This document shows, piece by piece, positions 55,212 through 64,000 of a DNA stretch of 64,000 nt (its first letter is position 1; each line of letters begins with the position of its first letter). Made by a program: the position numbers and the translations under genes. A model generated the notes under the pieces. The model was not told where the DNA came from and did no database searches. It saw only the letters and a program-made list of their open reading frames with translations. Origin of the DNA: Pararhizobium sp. Lineage in GTDB: Bacteria > Pseudomonadota > Alphaproteobacteria > Rhizobiales > Rhizobiaceae. The stretch is taken from positions 930,001 to 994,000 of the forward strand of contig CP051237.1 of the NCBI GenBank assembly GCA_017794825.1, given 5' to 3'.

Positions 55212-56162
55212 TCAGAGGCGGCTTTCAAAGCCGCCTGCATCGGTCAGAAGGTAGGCCTCGCCGCACATTTTCGATAGGTTGCGAACACGCAGGATGTAGC
55301 TCTGCCGTTCGGTCACCGAGATCACGCCGCGGGCGTCGAGAAGGTTGAACACGTGCGAAGCTTTGATGCATTGGTCATAGGCCGGCAGCACGCATTTGTG
55401 CACGGAATTTTCATCGTCCGCCGCGCCCTGCGCCAGAAGCGCCCTGCATTCGGCCTCGGCGTCATCGAAATGTCTCAGCAGAACCGACGTATCGGCGAAC
55501 TCGAAATTGTGTCGCGAATATTCCTGCTCGGCCTGCAGGAAAACGTCGCCATAGGTGACTTTGCCGTTCTCGCGGCCGTTGAAGTTCAGATCGTATACAT
55601 TGTCCACGCCCTGCACATACATGGCGAGACGCTCCAGCCCATAAGTCAGTTCTCCGGCAACGGGCGAACACTCGATACCGCACACTTGCTGGAAGTATGT
55701 GAACTGCGATACCTCCATGCCGTCGCACCAGCATTCCCAGCCGAGACCCCAAGCGCCCAGCGTCGGGCTTTCCCAGTCATCCTCGACGAAGCGTATGTCG
55801 TGCAGCAGGGGATCGATGCCGATGGCCTTCAGCGATCCGAGATACAGGTCCTGCAGATCAGGCGGGGATGGCTTCAGCAGCACCTGATACTGATAATAGT
55901 GCTGGAGGCGATTGGGGTTTTCCCCGTAGCGCCCGTCGGTCGGTCGGCGCGAAGGCTGAACATAGGCGGCGTTCCAGGGTTTGGGTCCGAGCGAACGCAA
56001 TGTCGTCGCAGGATGAAAAGTGCCGGCGCCAACTTCCATGTCATAGGGTTGAAGGACCACGCAACCGTAATCCGCCCAGTAGTTGTGAAGCGCAAGTATC
56101 AGTCCCTGAAAGGAACGGGTCGGCTGCATATGCGGCGGCAGGTCGCCAGCGTGCACGGTCAT
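55212..56162 (-). CDS. glyQ: Glycine-tRNA ligase alpha subunit
   Basis: 316 residues from ATG 56162. The alpha subunit carries the class II catalytic core: [88 protein letters not shown] and [21 protein letters not shown]. It activates glycine and pairs with GlyS. The exact start is uncertain, because no strong ribosome-binding site is seen; ATG 56129 is an alternative. Confidence 0.95.
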   Translation of the reverse strand: MTVHAGDLPPHMQPTRSFQGLILALHNYWADYGCVVLQPYDMEVGAGTFHPATTLRSLGPKPWNAAYVQPSRRPTDGRYGENPNRLQHYYQYQVLLKPSPPDLQDLYLGSLKAIGIDPLLHDIRFVEDDWESPTLGAWGLGWECWCDGMEVSQFTYFQQVCGIECSPVAGELTYGLERLAMYVQGVDNVYDLNFNGRENGKVTYGDVFLQAEQEYSRHNFEFADTSVLLRHFDDAEAECRALLAQGAADDENSVHKCVLPAYDQCIKASHVFNLLDARGVISVTERQSYILRVRNLSKMCGEAYLLTDAGGFESRL

Positions 56163-56258
56163 GGATACGGTCCGGATTGATCTGGTCTCGTCTGGAATGC
56201 GCCGGACAGGTGCCACTTAAGCCGCGTCCGGTCAAGACCTTCGAACCGCAACCGCCCG

Positions 56259-56456
56259 TCACATATCGTCGGATTTCTTCTCCAGGCGGTATTCGCCGGT
56301 TTCGGGATCCTTTACGAGCGTGCCCTGCGCCCCGGTTTTGGCTTCCTTCTCGGCGCGCCGCACGGAAGCCGAAACGCGCTTGGCCTCGGCAAGAAATTTC
56401 TTGTAACCCCACCAGGCGAGGATGCCGACGGCCACGAGTAGCATCAGTTGCGCCAT
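56259..56456 (-). CDS. Small single-helix membrane protein
   Basis: 65 residues: one N-terminal hydrophobic helix (LMLLVAVGILAWWGYKKF) and a charged tail with AKRVSASVRRAEKEAKTG and LVKDPETGEYRLEKK. It is probably an inner-membrane protein with a cytosolic tail. It lies 49 bases after the S49 peptidase gene in the same direction and may be co-transcribed. Function is unknown. Confidence 0.7.
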   Translation of the reverse strand: MAQLMLLVAVGILAWWGYKKFLAEAKRVSASVRRAEKEAKTGAQGTLVKDPETGEYRLEKKSDDM

Positions 56457-56505
56457 GCCGCCGCCTCCCGAGTTCGGAATGCGGCTGGACGCCGCCGGCC
56501 GGAGA

Positions 56506-57366
56506 CTACAATCCGTAACGGTTCCACAGGCTCTTCTCCTCCAGTGAACCGATCAGCCCGTCGGTGGCGTTGGCGCCCAGCGCGCTGGCCCAGCCTTCCA
56601 CCGATGCTCCGGTGGCGCGCCGCCCAAAGAGACCGCGCGACGCCGAAATCAGCCGCAATTCGGTCTTTTCGCCGAACTTTTTCTTGAGAACCGACCGCAT
56701 GTCGCCCAGTTCGTCGACAAGACCGAGTTCCTTGCCCCGCAGGCCGGACCAGAACAGTCCGGTAAACAGATCGTCATCGTCAGCGAGTTTCTCGCCGCGA
56801 CGATCCTTCACCATGTCGATGAAAACCTTGTGAACCTCAAGCTGCAGTGATTTCAGATGCTCGACATCGGCCGGTTTTTCCGGCTGGAACGGATCAAGCG
56901 TCGCCTTGTTCTTCCCGGCGGTATAGACCCTGCGTTCGACGCCGATCTTGTTGAGCATTTCGGGAAAACCGAAACTTGCCGAAACGACGCCGATGGAGCC
57001 CACGATGGATGAAGGATCGGCATAAATTTCATCGCCGGCGATGGCGATCATGTATCCGCCCGAAGCCGCGACGTCCTCGACGAACATCAAAACATTCTTT
57101 TCCTTTTCGGCGGCCAGATCGCGAATGCGCCGGAAAATCAGGCGTGACTGAACGGGCGAACCGCCCGGCGAGTTGATCGAAATGGCAACGGCCGGCGCCT
57201 TCTTGTCGGCGAAGGCCTTGTCCAGCAACGGAGCGACGCCAGCCAGGTTGAGATTCGGCCGGAACTGGTTGCCGCCAGGCATGATCGCGCCCTGCAACCG
57301 GATGACCGGTATCACGGTTCCTTCGTTTCGAAATCGCTTCGGGACAAGGTTTTTGAATCGCGCCAT
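56506..57366 (-). CDS. S49 family peptidase (SppA/SohB-like)
   Basis: 286 residues without an evident signal peptide. The ClpP-like SppA fold shows VIRLQGAI, APAVAISINSPGGSPVQSRLI, FVEDVAASGGYMIAIAGDEIYA with the nucleophilic Ser in ASGGY, SSIVGSIGVV, and VERRVYTAGKNKATLDPFQP with the candidate general-base Lys. The family cleaves signal peptides or membrane-protein fragments. It is the short single-domain form common in Alphaproteobacteria. Confidence 0.87.
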   Translation of the reverse strand: MARFKNLVPKRFRNEGTVIPVIRLQGAIMPGGNQFRPNLNLAGVAPLLDKAFADKKAPAVAISINSPGGSPVQSRLIFRRIRDLAAEKEKNVLMFVEDVAASGGYMIAIAGDEIYADPSSIVGSIGVVSASFGFPEMLNKIGVERRVYTAGKNKATLDPFQPEKPADVEHLKSLQLEVHKVFIDMVKDRRGEKLADDDDLFTGLFWSGLRGKELGLVDELGDMRSVLKKKFGEKTELRLISASRGLFGRRATGASVEGWASALGANATDGLIGSLEEKSLWNRYGL

Positions 57367-57457
57367 CGTTTATGTGTTCTCCGGAATCAATTGCCATCCA
57401 GATGTATGTACTATTGACGCGAACGCAATGGTCAATGATTACGCCGAGACGGGCGCG

Positions 57458-59080
57458 TCAGACGCCGTCCTGATCCTCAAGGATGAGATCTGCGGCCCTC
57501 TCTCCGACCATCATCGTCGGCGCATTGGTGTTTCCCGAAATAACCGTTGGGAAAATCGACGCATCGACGACGCGCAGATTCTGCGCCCCGTAAACGCGAA
57601 GCCGCGTGTCAACGACATCCGTTTCCGGATTCGGACCCATCCGGCAGGTGCTGACCGGATGGAAGACGGTCGAGCATCTCTGCCGTATGTCGGCAAGCAG
57701 GTCCGCGTCGCTCGAAATAGCTGGCCCCGGGACGATTTCCTCGTCTATCACCGTCTGCATCGCCGGACTTTCCGCGATCCTGCGCATCAGCCTGCTGCCC
57801 TCTATCATTTCGATCCGGTCGTGTTCCGTGCTTAGCGAATTCGGATGGATTGCCGGCGCCGCATACGGATCGGGGGAGCGCAGCGCGATATGGCCCCGAC
57901 TGGTCGGCCGCGTCGGCTGGTAGCCGAGCAGAAATCCGGGAAACGGATCCGGACTCATGAGCGGGCGCTTGCCTTTCGGCGCCTTCGTGTAGCTGACCGG
58001 GGAGAAGTAGAGTTGCATGTTGGGCCGCTTGCGCTTGGGCGACGATCGGACAAAACCGCCGGCCTGGTTGACGCTGAGCGAGAGCGGTCCTGAACGGGTC
58101 AAGACATAATAGAGCCCGTAACGCATCTTGCCCCACCAGGGACGGAGCATCGTATTGAGAGTCGGCGCCTTCGACCGGTAGAGAAAGTCCAGCCCGAGAT
58201 GGTCCTGCAGATTTTGGCCGACGCCGTTGCGGGGGATTGCGACCTCAATGCCATGGTTCTTCAGTTCCTCCGGCGGGCCGATGCCGGACAGCATGAGGAT
58301 CTGTGGCGAATTGACGGCGCCGGCGCTTAGAATGACCTCGCGGCGGGCCGTAACCGTGTATTCCCTTCCGCGCCTATAATAGGCGACGCCGGTGGCGCGC
58401 GTTCCGTCCATGATCACCCGGGTCGCATGCGCCTGCGTCACCACCGTAAGGTTAGCGCGCCGCCTGGCCGGAGCAAGATAGGCGCGAGCGGTCGACATGC
58501 GGAAACCGTTTTTTGTGTTGATCTGGTAGCAGCCGATCCCTTCCTGGTCGGCGCCATTGAAATCCGCGTTGTCTGTGAAACCCGCCTGTCGCGCGCCTTC
58601 CAGAAACACGTCGCAAAGCGGATGCAAGAGATCTTTCACCGTCGAAACGTGGATCGGGCCATCGCCGCCGCGATAGTCGTCGGCGCCCTGGTCGAACGAT
58701 TCGAGCTTTCGGAAATAGGGCAGCAGATCGTCCCAGCCCCAGCCGGGATTTCCCATTTCCTTCCAGTCCTCGTAATCGGCGTGCTGTCCCCGGATAAACA
58801 CCATCGCATTGATCGAACTCGATCCGCCGAGCACCTTGCCGCGCGGCCAGTAGCCAACGCGTCCGTTCAGCTCCGCATCAGGCTCGGTGCGATACATCCA
58901 GTTGATGCCCTCGTTGTAGAACGCCTTGCCGTAGCCGATCGGCATCCAGATCCAGAAATTCTTGTCGGTCCCTCCGGCTTCCAGCAGGCATACGCTGTAG
59001 CGGCCATTCTCCGAAAGCCGGTTGGCGAGCACCGCGCCAGCCGACCCCGCGCCGACGATAACAAAATCAAACGACTGCAT
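57458..59080 (-). CDS. GMC-family FAD-dependent alcohol/choline dehydrogenase
   Basis: 540 residues. The N-terminal FAD motif FVIVGAGSAGAVLANRLSE is followed by VCLLEAGG, the GMC signature RGKVLGGSSSINAMVFIRGQ, the second signature GAVNSPQILMLSGIGP, and the active-site His/Asn pair in STVFHPVSTCRMG and ISGNTNAPTMMVGERAADL. It oxidises a primary alcohol such as choline or a related compound with electrons going to FAD and a quinone or oxygen. It lies 15 bases after the ABC permease gene in the same operon, so its substrate is probably that of the transporter. Confidence 0.9.
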   Translation of the reverse strand: MQSFDFVIVGAGSAGAVLANRLSENGRYSVCLLEAGGTDKNFWIWMPIGYGKAFYNEGINWMYRTEPDAELNGRVGYWPRGKVLGGSSSINAMVFIRGQHADYEDWKEMGNPGWGWDDLLPYFRKLESFDQGADDYRGGDGPIHVSTVKDLLHPLCDVFLEGARQAGFTDNADFNGADQEGIGCYQINTKNGFRMSTARAYLAPARRRANLTVVTQAHATRVIMDGTRATGVAYYRRGREYTVTARREVILSAGAVNSPQILMLSGIGPPEELKNHGIEVAIPRNGVGQNLQDHLGLDFLYRSKAPTLNTMLRPWWGKMRYGLYYVLTRSGPLSLSVNQAGGFVRSSPKRKRPNMQLYFSPVSYTKAPKGKRPLMSPDPFPGFLLGYQPTRPTSRGHIALRSPDPYAAPAIHPNSLSTEHDRIEMIEGSRLMRRIAESPAMQTVIDEEIVPGPAISSDADLLADIRQRCSTVFHPVSTCRMGPNPETDVVDTRLRVYGAQNLRVVDASIFPTVISGNTNAPTMMVGERAADLILEDQDGV

Positions 59081-59095
59081 TCTGGAATATCCGTT

Positions 59096-59956
59096 TTACC
59101 GGGCGGTCCTGTCACGCTGAACGAGAATGGAGATGATGGCAAGAAGTCCGGAACCGAGCATCAGGAAGAAGGAAACGGCGTTGAGCACCGGCGTCGAGCC
59201 GCCTTTGGCCATCCGGTCGAACATCGTAATGGTCAACGGAGATTCCGATCCGACCAGGAACAGCGTCGTGTTGAAGTTCTCGAAGGACACCAGGAAGGCG
59301 ACAATGCCGGCGGCGATCATGGCCGGTCTCAGGAAGGGAAGCGTGATAGACCAAAGCACCCGGACACGGCTGGCGCCGAGATTGTAGGCCGCTTCTTCCA
59401 TCGTCGCGTCGAACTTCCTGAGGCGGGCCGTGATCACCAGGGACGTGATGGTCGCAATAAAGGAAAACTGGCCGAGAACCACGAGCAGAATGCCCGGCCT
59501 GAGAAAACCGAGATCGATGCCGTAGGAATCATCGAGTGTGTTTGCGACCGTGCTGGCCAGCACCAGGATCGAGATGCCCAGAATGACGCCGGGAATAACG
59601 AGTGGCAGGACCATGATGATGTAAAAGAAATTCTTCGCAGGCAGGCTGGATCGCACGAATAGAAACGCGTTGCAGGTTCCGACGAAAACCGACAGCAGCG
59701 CGACCGATACGGCGATGATGAATGAATTGTAGAGCCCCTGGAGCAGCCGCCTGTCGTGGAACATGCCGAGCTTCGGTTCGGAGGTTCCGAAGAACCAGTC
59801 GAGCGTAAAGCCCTTCCACGGCAGAGATGGAAACACGGAATCGTTAAAAGCAAAGATCCCGGCCGCGATCAGCGGCGCCACGAGGAATATGAAGAAGGCC
59901 GCCATATAAAGCCGGTAGCCCAGTGCAAAAGCCTTGTTTCCGCCTGTCCTCGCCAT
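59096..59956 (-). CDS. Polyamine/opine-type ABC transporter permease (PotC-like)
   Basis: 286 residues with about six membrane segments. The EAA loop is EEAAYNLGASRVRVLWSITLP near residues 185-205. The ending VSFFLMLGSGLLAIISILVQRD is typical for PotC-type subunits. It pairs with the PotB-like permease whose gene ends three bases upstream. Confidence 0.9.
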   Translation of the reverse strand: MARTGGNKAFALGYRLYMAAFFIFLVAPLIAAGIFAFNDSVFPSLPWKGFTLDWFFGTSEPKLGMFHDRRLLQGLYNSFIIAVSVALLSVFVGTCNAFLFVRSSLPAKNFFYIIMVLPLVIPGVILGISILVLASTVANTLDDSYGIDLGFLRPGILLVVLGQFSFIATITSLVITARLRKFDATMEEAAYNLGASRVRVLWSITLPFLRPAMIAAGIVAFLVSFENFNTTLFLVGSESPLTITMFDRMAKGGSTPVLNAVSFFLMLGSGLLAIISILVQRDRTAR

Positions 59957-59959
59957 GCT

Positions 59960-60829
59960 CTAGCTCCGCGCCACGGTGCTGGAAAGCGACTGGCCGGAAA
60001 GCTTCAGTCCGATCCAGACGACCAGTGACGTGAAGATCAGCAGAAGGAAGCCGAAGGCGGCGCCGGATTCCCAGTTGTAGCGGGTGATGAACTGGTCGTA
60101 GATGGTCTGTGTGAACCAGCTCGAATATTTCCCTCCGAGCAGCACCGGCGTCAGGTAACTGCCGGCCGTCAGCATGAATACGATGATCGATCCCGAAATG
60201 ATGCCGGGCATCGCGTAGGGAATGATGATACGTCGCAGGACCGTCAGGCCGTTTCCACCAAGATTGTATCCCGCCTCGATCATGGAATCGTCCATGCCGT
60301 CCATGGTCGACGTCAGCGGAACGATCATGAACAGCATTACCGTGTAAACGAGGCCGACGATCACGGCCGCGTCGTTGTACAGCAGTTCGATTGGCTCGCT
60401 GATAAGACCGGTCCACTGCAGCACACCTGAAATCACGCCGGTTTCGCGCAAAAGCAATATCCAGCCGAAGGCGCGGATCAGATCGCTGACCCAGAGCGGT
60501 ATCAGGCAGAACATGAACATCGCGCCGCGCGTGCGCGGACCCGCGATCTTGGCGATGTAGTAGGAGACAGGAAAACCGATAACCAGCGCAAGGGCGGTCA
60601 CGATCAGCGACATGATGGCGGTGCGCGCCATGATGTGCCAGTAAATCGGCTCGGTGAAGAATTCTATGTAATTGTCGAAGCCGAATTCATACTGGCGCGG
60701 GGCGATCTTTTCGCGAAGCGACAAGACCCCCATGCCGATATGCGGCAACAGGATGAGAAGCAGAATCCACAGCGCGAACGGCATGAACAACAGGATCAGC
60801 GAAAGCCGCCTTGCGTCCCGTTGGTTCAT
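59960..60829 (-). CDS. Polyamine/opine-type ABC transporter permease (PotB-like)
   Basis: 289 residues with six predicted membrane segments and the EAA loop MIEAGYNLGGNGLTVLRRII near residues 180-200. MFCLIPLWVSDLIRAFGWILLL matches PotB/PotH-type permeases. Its start overlaps the ATPase stop by four bases, so it is translationally coupled. Confidence 0.9.
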   Translation of the reverse strand: MNQRDARRLSLILLFMPFALWILLLILLPHIGMGVLSLREKIAPRQYEFGFDNYIEFFTEPIYWHIMARTAIMSLIVTALALVIGFPVSYYIAKIAGPRTRGAMFMFCLIPLWVSDLIRAFGWILLLRETGVISGVLQWTGLISEPIELLYNDAAVIVGLVYTVMLFMIVPLTSTMDGMDDSMIEAGYNLGGNGLTVLRRIIIPYAMPGIISGSIIVFMLTAGSYLTPVLLGGKYSSWFTQTIYDQFITRYNWESGAAFGFLLLIFTSLVVWIGLKLSGQSLSSTVARS

Positions 60830-61935
60830 TGTCCTGCTCCGGACGGAAAACAGATCGCATTTTCCGCCGACCAGGAAAGCGCAACGTCTTGCGTTGGCTT
60901 TACGTCGTCCACGCCGCCGGTCAGCGTCACATCGACTTCCACTAGTTCTCCTGATCCAAGTCTGACAAGGGCCCGGCTGTTTGCGCCATTGAAGAGAAGG
61001 CTGTCCACCTTGCCCTCCAGGCTGTTTTCTCCCGACGCCTTGCCGCCTTGGGCGAGTTGCACGAACTCGGGCCGAACGAAAAGCGTGACCGTATCGCCAG
61101 TAGCGACGGAAACCCCTTCTCCCGGGCGACAGCGAACGCTCATGCCGCCGCCGGTCTCGACCATGATCTCGTCGCCCTGAACCGCGGTGACCTTGCCGGT
61201 CCAGCGGTTGGAATCGCCAACGAAACCGGCCACGAAGGCGGTCTTGGGATGATGGTAGAGTTCCTGCGGAGAACCGATCTGCTCGAACCGGCCATTGTTC
61301 ATTACCGCCACGCGATCCGACATGACCAGCGCTTCCGACTGGTCATGCGTGATGTAGACAAAGGTCGTGTCGAACTGATGCTGCAGCAGCTTCAGTTCGA
61401 TCTTCATGGCCTCGCGCAGCTTCAGGTCAAGCGCGCCCAGAGGCTCGTCGAGCAGCAGCACGTCCGGATCGAGGACCATGCAGCGGGCGATCGCAATGCG
61501 CTGCTTCTGTCCGCCGGACAACTGGTGGATTTCGCGACCGCCGACATCCGGCAGAGCCACGCGATTGAGCACGTCCTGGACCTTGCGCTTGATCTCGTCG
61601 CGATCCGCGCCGATGCACCGCAAGCCGTAGGCGATGTTCTCGAAGACGTTCATCATCGGAAACAGTGCGAGATGCTGGAAAACCATCTTCACGTTGCGCC
61701 GGTTCGGCGGAACGTTGAGCACCGAGCGGCCCTTGATGCTGATATCGCCGGAATCAGGTTCCTCGAAACCGGCGATCATGCGCATCAGAGTGGTCTTGCC
61801 GCATCCCGAGGGTCCGAGAATGGAGAAGAACGAGCCGCTTGGTATTTCGAACGAAACATCCTTGACGGCCTGAACGGAGCCGAAATTCTTGCAGACATCA
61901 CTGCATTCGAGATCGGAGACTGCAGAATCGGTCAC
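60826..61935 (-). CDS. Polyamine/opine-type ABC transporter ATP-binding protein (PotA-like)
   Basis: About 369 residues from the GTG at 61935; the ATG at 61989 would add 18 unconserved residues and lies inside a possible hairpin. Walker A is GPSGCGKTTLMRMIAG, the Q-loop is MVFQHLALFPMMNV, the signature is LSGGQKQRIAIARCMV, Walker B is DVLLLDEPLGALDLKL, and the switch His is in YITHDQSEALVMSDR. A C-terminal TOBE domain (TLFVRPEFVQLAQGG) follows. It energises import by the PotB/PotC-like pair. Confidence 0.9.
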   Translation of the reverse strand: MTDSAVSDLECSDVCKNFGSVQAVKDVSFEIPSGSFFSILGPSGCGKTTLMRMIAGFEEPDSGDISIKGRSVLNVPPNRRNVKMVFQHLALFPMMNVFENIAYGLRCIGADRDEIKRKVQDVLNRVALPDVGGREIHQLSGGQKQRIAIARCMVLDPDVLLLDEPLGALDLKLREAMKIELKLLQHQFDTTFVYITHDQSEALVMSDRVAVMNNGRFEQIGSPQELYHHPKTAFVAGFVGDSNRWTGKVTAVQGDEIMVETGGGMSVRCRPGEGVSVATGDTVTLFVRPEFVQLAQGGKASGENSLEGKVDSLLFNGANSRALVRLGSGELVEVDVTLTGGVDDVKPTQDVALSWSAENAICFPSGAGQ

Positions 61936-61975
61936 GTGGCGGCCTGCTTGGATGGCGTTATGATGGCTAGTTGGC

Positions 61976-62001
61976 GGACGGCCCCGCATAGGTAGCCGTC
62001 C
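61976..62001 (-). repeat. Possible hairpin between the binding-protein and ATPase genes
   Basis: The 7-base arms GGACGGC (61976-61982) and GCCGTCC (61995-62001) are separated by 12 bases. It lies 22-48 bases beyond the binding-protein stop on the minus strand. Its position parallels the UUCG hairpin of the sugar transporter and could stabilise the binding-protein mRNA, but the stem is short. Confidence 0.35.
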
Positions 62002-62022
62002 ACCGGATAGCGGAGAACCGGA

Positions 62023-63099
62023 TCAGCCTCCGGTCGCGGCCTGGATCTTCTCCAGCGCCTTGCCTTCCATGTCCTCCACGCCGGGAGGAATGTTCGCGAA
62101 GAACTTCAGGTTGTTGATATCCTCATCCGTAAAGGCCGCATTGACGGCCGCCTTGAGGTGATCAGGCAGGAGGTCCTTGCCTCCCTTCACGGCGACAATG
62201 GCGCCTGTGCTTTCGGACATCATCTGGGAGATTTCCGGCTGCAGCACGAAGTTGATCCACTTGTAGGCGGCGTCGTCGGCTTCGCCCTTGCGCGGAATGA
62301 CGAAAGTGTCGATCCAGGCAAGCGCTCCGGTTTCCGGCGGAACGAAAACGATGTTGTTGTTTTCGTTGTACAGCTTGTAGGCGGTCGAATCCCAGGTTTC
62401 GGAAGCAACGATCTCACCCGAGAGCATCATGGCGGAAAGATCGTCGCCGCCTTTCCAGTAGGCCTTGATGTTGTCCTTGCAGGCGCTGAGCTTCTCGACC
62501 ACCTTGTCGAGCAACGCCTGATACGCGTCGAGGTCCGAGTAGGTTGCGAACGGATCCTCGCCCATCGAATAGGCAGTGCCCAGAAGAATCGTGCGCTTCA
62601 GGCGCATCGATGTCTTGCCCTTGTATTCCGGGTTGCAAAGATCGCCCCAGCTCTTGAAATCCGGCGCTTTCGACTTGTCGGCCATCAGACCGGACGTGCC
62701 CCACTGGTGCGGCACGGCGTAGATCTCGCCGTCGATCGTCGTGTTCGCCTTCACGCCGTCGAGCAGTTTCGGCTCGAACACGGACGTGTCGATTTTGCTC
62801 ATGTCCAGCGGCTTGTAGATGTCGTATTCAAGCTGCGGCGCGTAGATACGGTCGTGGCTCGGTTGCGCGAGGTCAAATCCGGCGCCGCCTGTAGCGCGAA
62901 GCTTGGCGACCATTTCCTCGTTGTTGGAAAGCGTAACCTCGACATCGATGTCTGGATACATTTCCTCGAACTTGGCGATTACGTTTTCCGGCGCATAACC
63001 GCCCCAGGTCAACAATCTCAAAGTCTCGGCCTGTGCGCTGCCCATACCGGCCAACATTGTCGCGGTCAGCAGTACAGCGGTTTTCATAGTCATCCGCAT
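62023..63099 (-). CDS. Polyamine/opine-type ABC transporter substrate-binding protein (PotD-like)
   Basis: 358 residues from ATG 63099, which has GAGGGAGA upstream. The signal peptide MKTAVLLTATMLAGMGSAQA is followed by ETLRLLTWGGYAPENVIAKFEE, the PotD/family-1 opening, plus FDLAQPSHDRIYAPQLEY, YAVPHQWGTSGLMADKS, YWKGGDDLSAMMLSGEIVASETWDS and TGALAWIDTFVIP. It binds a cationic small compound (spermidine/putrescine type, or an amino alcohol) in the periplasm. It heads the operon that ends with the GMC dehydrogenase. Confidence 0.9.
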   Translation of the reverse strand: MRMTMKTAVLLTATMLAGMGSAQAETLRLLTWGGYAPENVIAKFEEMYPDIDVEVTLSNNEEMVAKLRATGGAGFDLAQPSHDRIYAPQLEYDIYKPLDMSKIDTSVFEPKLLDGVKANTTIDGEIYAVPHQWGTSGLMADKSKAPDFKSWGDLCNPEYKGKTSMRLKRTILLGTAYSMGEDPFATYSDLDAYQALLDKVVEKLSACKDNIKAYWKGGDDLSAMMLSGEIVASETWDSTAYKLYNENNNIVFVPPETGALAWIDTFVIPRKGEADDAAYKWINFVLQPEISQMMSESTGAIVAVKGGKDLLPDHLKAAVNAAFTDEDINNLKFFANIPPGVEDMEGKALEKIQAATGG

Positions 63100-63197
63100 A
63101 GTCGTCTCCCTCTTGTTATTTTCAGCACCGTCGGAGCCAAACTCCGAAACTTTATGGGCTGATTGGACTGCAAAATATATCCATTGCGGAATTTTTC

Positions 63198-64000
63198 TTA
63201 GACCAATTGGCGCTCCTTTCCAAGCTGGTTCATGACGCGTCCAAGAGTTTCCATCCCGGCTCTGATGTCTTCCGGCGGGGTGCTTCCGAACCCGAACACG
63301 AGCCCTTTTGTAGGATAGGAGGCTATCGCATACCGTCCCAGCGCCGCGGTCGTTATGCCGGCTGCTGCGGCGGCGGCCACGATTTCGGTTTCCTCGATTT
63401 GTGTCCGCAGAAAGCCGGCCGTATGAAATCCGCCTCCAGTCGGCTGCAAATCCACCCATTCGCCTATCCAGTCTGAGGAATCCACAAGCGCATCGTAGCG
63501 CTCCTTGTAGATCTGCCGCATGGTCCGGACATGGGTCGCAAAGAAACCTTCATCCATGAAATCGGCGACAGAATGTAGCCGAGCCGCAGTGAGGGAAACA
63601 ACGACTTGGAGAACGTGCCGACATAGATGACCCGTTCCTGGGTATCGATGCTCTTGAGTGTCGGCGGGGGCTGTTCGCCATAGTAAAACTCACCGTCATA
63701 GTCGTCCTCCACGATCATCGCGTCGGCGTCCTTCGCAGCCTGCAGGAGAGCCAGCCGGCGCGCCAGGCTCATCACGAGGCCAAGCGGCTGTTGGTGCGAG
63801 GGCGTGACAAAGGCCAGACGGAAATCGGGCTGCTTTTTCAGCGCGTCCTCAACGCGGAAGCCTTCGGCGTCGATGTCGACGGGGACAAGCCGGGCGTCGC
63901 AGGCGAGGAAGGCGTTGCGCGCGCCGACAGCGCCCGGATTCTCGAACCAGATCGCCTCGCCGGGATTGACCAGCATCAGGCCGATGGTGGCGAAGGCGTG
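63198..64000 (-). pseudogene. MocR-family PLP-dependent regulator, internally deleted and frameshifted, partial at window edge
   Basis: Two minus-strand frames together give the aminotransferase-like half of a MocR (GntR-PLP) regulator. The upstream frame, running in from the window edge to about 63570, has MLVNPGEAIWFENPG, FVTPSHQQPLG, MIVEDDYDGEFYY and VGTFSKSLFPSLRLGYILS, including the PLP Lys. Reading then shifts. The other frame resumes with ADFMDEGFFATHVRTMRQ and continues through PTGGGFHTAGFLRT to its stop at 63198. About 27 residues normally lie between LGYILS and ADFMDEGFF, so a frameshifting deletion occurred, possibly at the shared GCCG near 63562-63570. The protein would be truncated within its PLP domain. 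The GntR half lies beyond the window. Confidence 0.78.

Noticed and set aside
58427..59662. A 411-codon plus-strand frame opposite the GMC and permease genes
   Set aside because: Antisense shadow; composition and absence of motifs argue against coding.

Overview
The window is GC-rich bacterial chromosome from an alphaproteobacterium, most likely order Hyphomicrobiales (Rhizobiales). Pointers are the HDAC-like tail / xseB / dxs order at the left edge, tlyA next to a TrmA-type RNA methyltransferase, a DUF6101 gene convergent with ubiA, an eukaryotic-type glutamine synthetase (glnII), two DUF1127 mini-proteins, an HPE1-like secreted protein and a divergent oxyR-katG pair. I cannot assign a genus. 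No rRNA, tRNA, CRISPR array, insertion sequence, prophage or replication origin was recognised.

Layout. 1-2.4 kb: end of a deacetylase-like gene, xseB and dxs. 2.4-11.6 kb: an amino-sugar island with two divergent arms, nagA / nagB-II / gntR / BadF-type kinase on the left and murQ / sugar ABC transporter on the right. Two near-identical inverted operator boxes lie in the shared promoter region. Together the genes would import GlcNAc/MurNAc-type sugars and convert them to fructose-6-phosphate without a PTS. 11.6-17 kb: a Tat-exported acetamidase/formamidase, a divergent 783-residue fusion of an AraC regulator to a second formamidase domain, and an MFS transporter. 17-24.8 kb: housekeeping genes (tlyA, RNA methyltransferase, enoyl-CoA hydratase, acyl-CoA dehydrogenase, threonylcarbamoyl-AMP synthase, FAD oxidoreductase). 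24.9-30.6 kb: three HupE/UreJ-like membrane proteins with a PpiC-type isomerase, an unknown exported protein and a DUF3604 protein. 30.7-34.1 kb: oxyR and katG.

34-42.6 kb is a mosaic of small and regulatory genes: DUF2945, a minimal zincin, a STAS protein, a winged-helix/alpha-beta-hydrolase fusion, glnII, and an FMO-like flavoprotein between two DUF1127 genes. 42.6-48.3 kb: a TetR regulator divergent from a PaoABC-like molybdenum hydroxylase, then a Tat-exported metallo-beta-lactamase-fold protein. 48.5-57.4 kb: housekeeping and envelope genes (DUF6101, ubiA, purD, HPE1-like, RNase T2, glyS, glyQ, S49 peptidase). 57.4-64 kb: a polyamine/opine-type ABC transporter with a GMC alcohol dehydrogenase, preceded by a MocR regulator that is broken by an internal frameshifting deletion and runs off the right edge.

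Most notable are the AraC-formamidase fusion beside its exported paralogue, the twin operators of the amino-sugar island, the HupE/PpiC/DUF3604 module of unknown purpose, the winged-helix-hydrolase fusion, and the broken MocR gene. All functions are read from sequence motifs and context; nothing was searched against a database.
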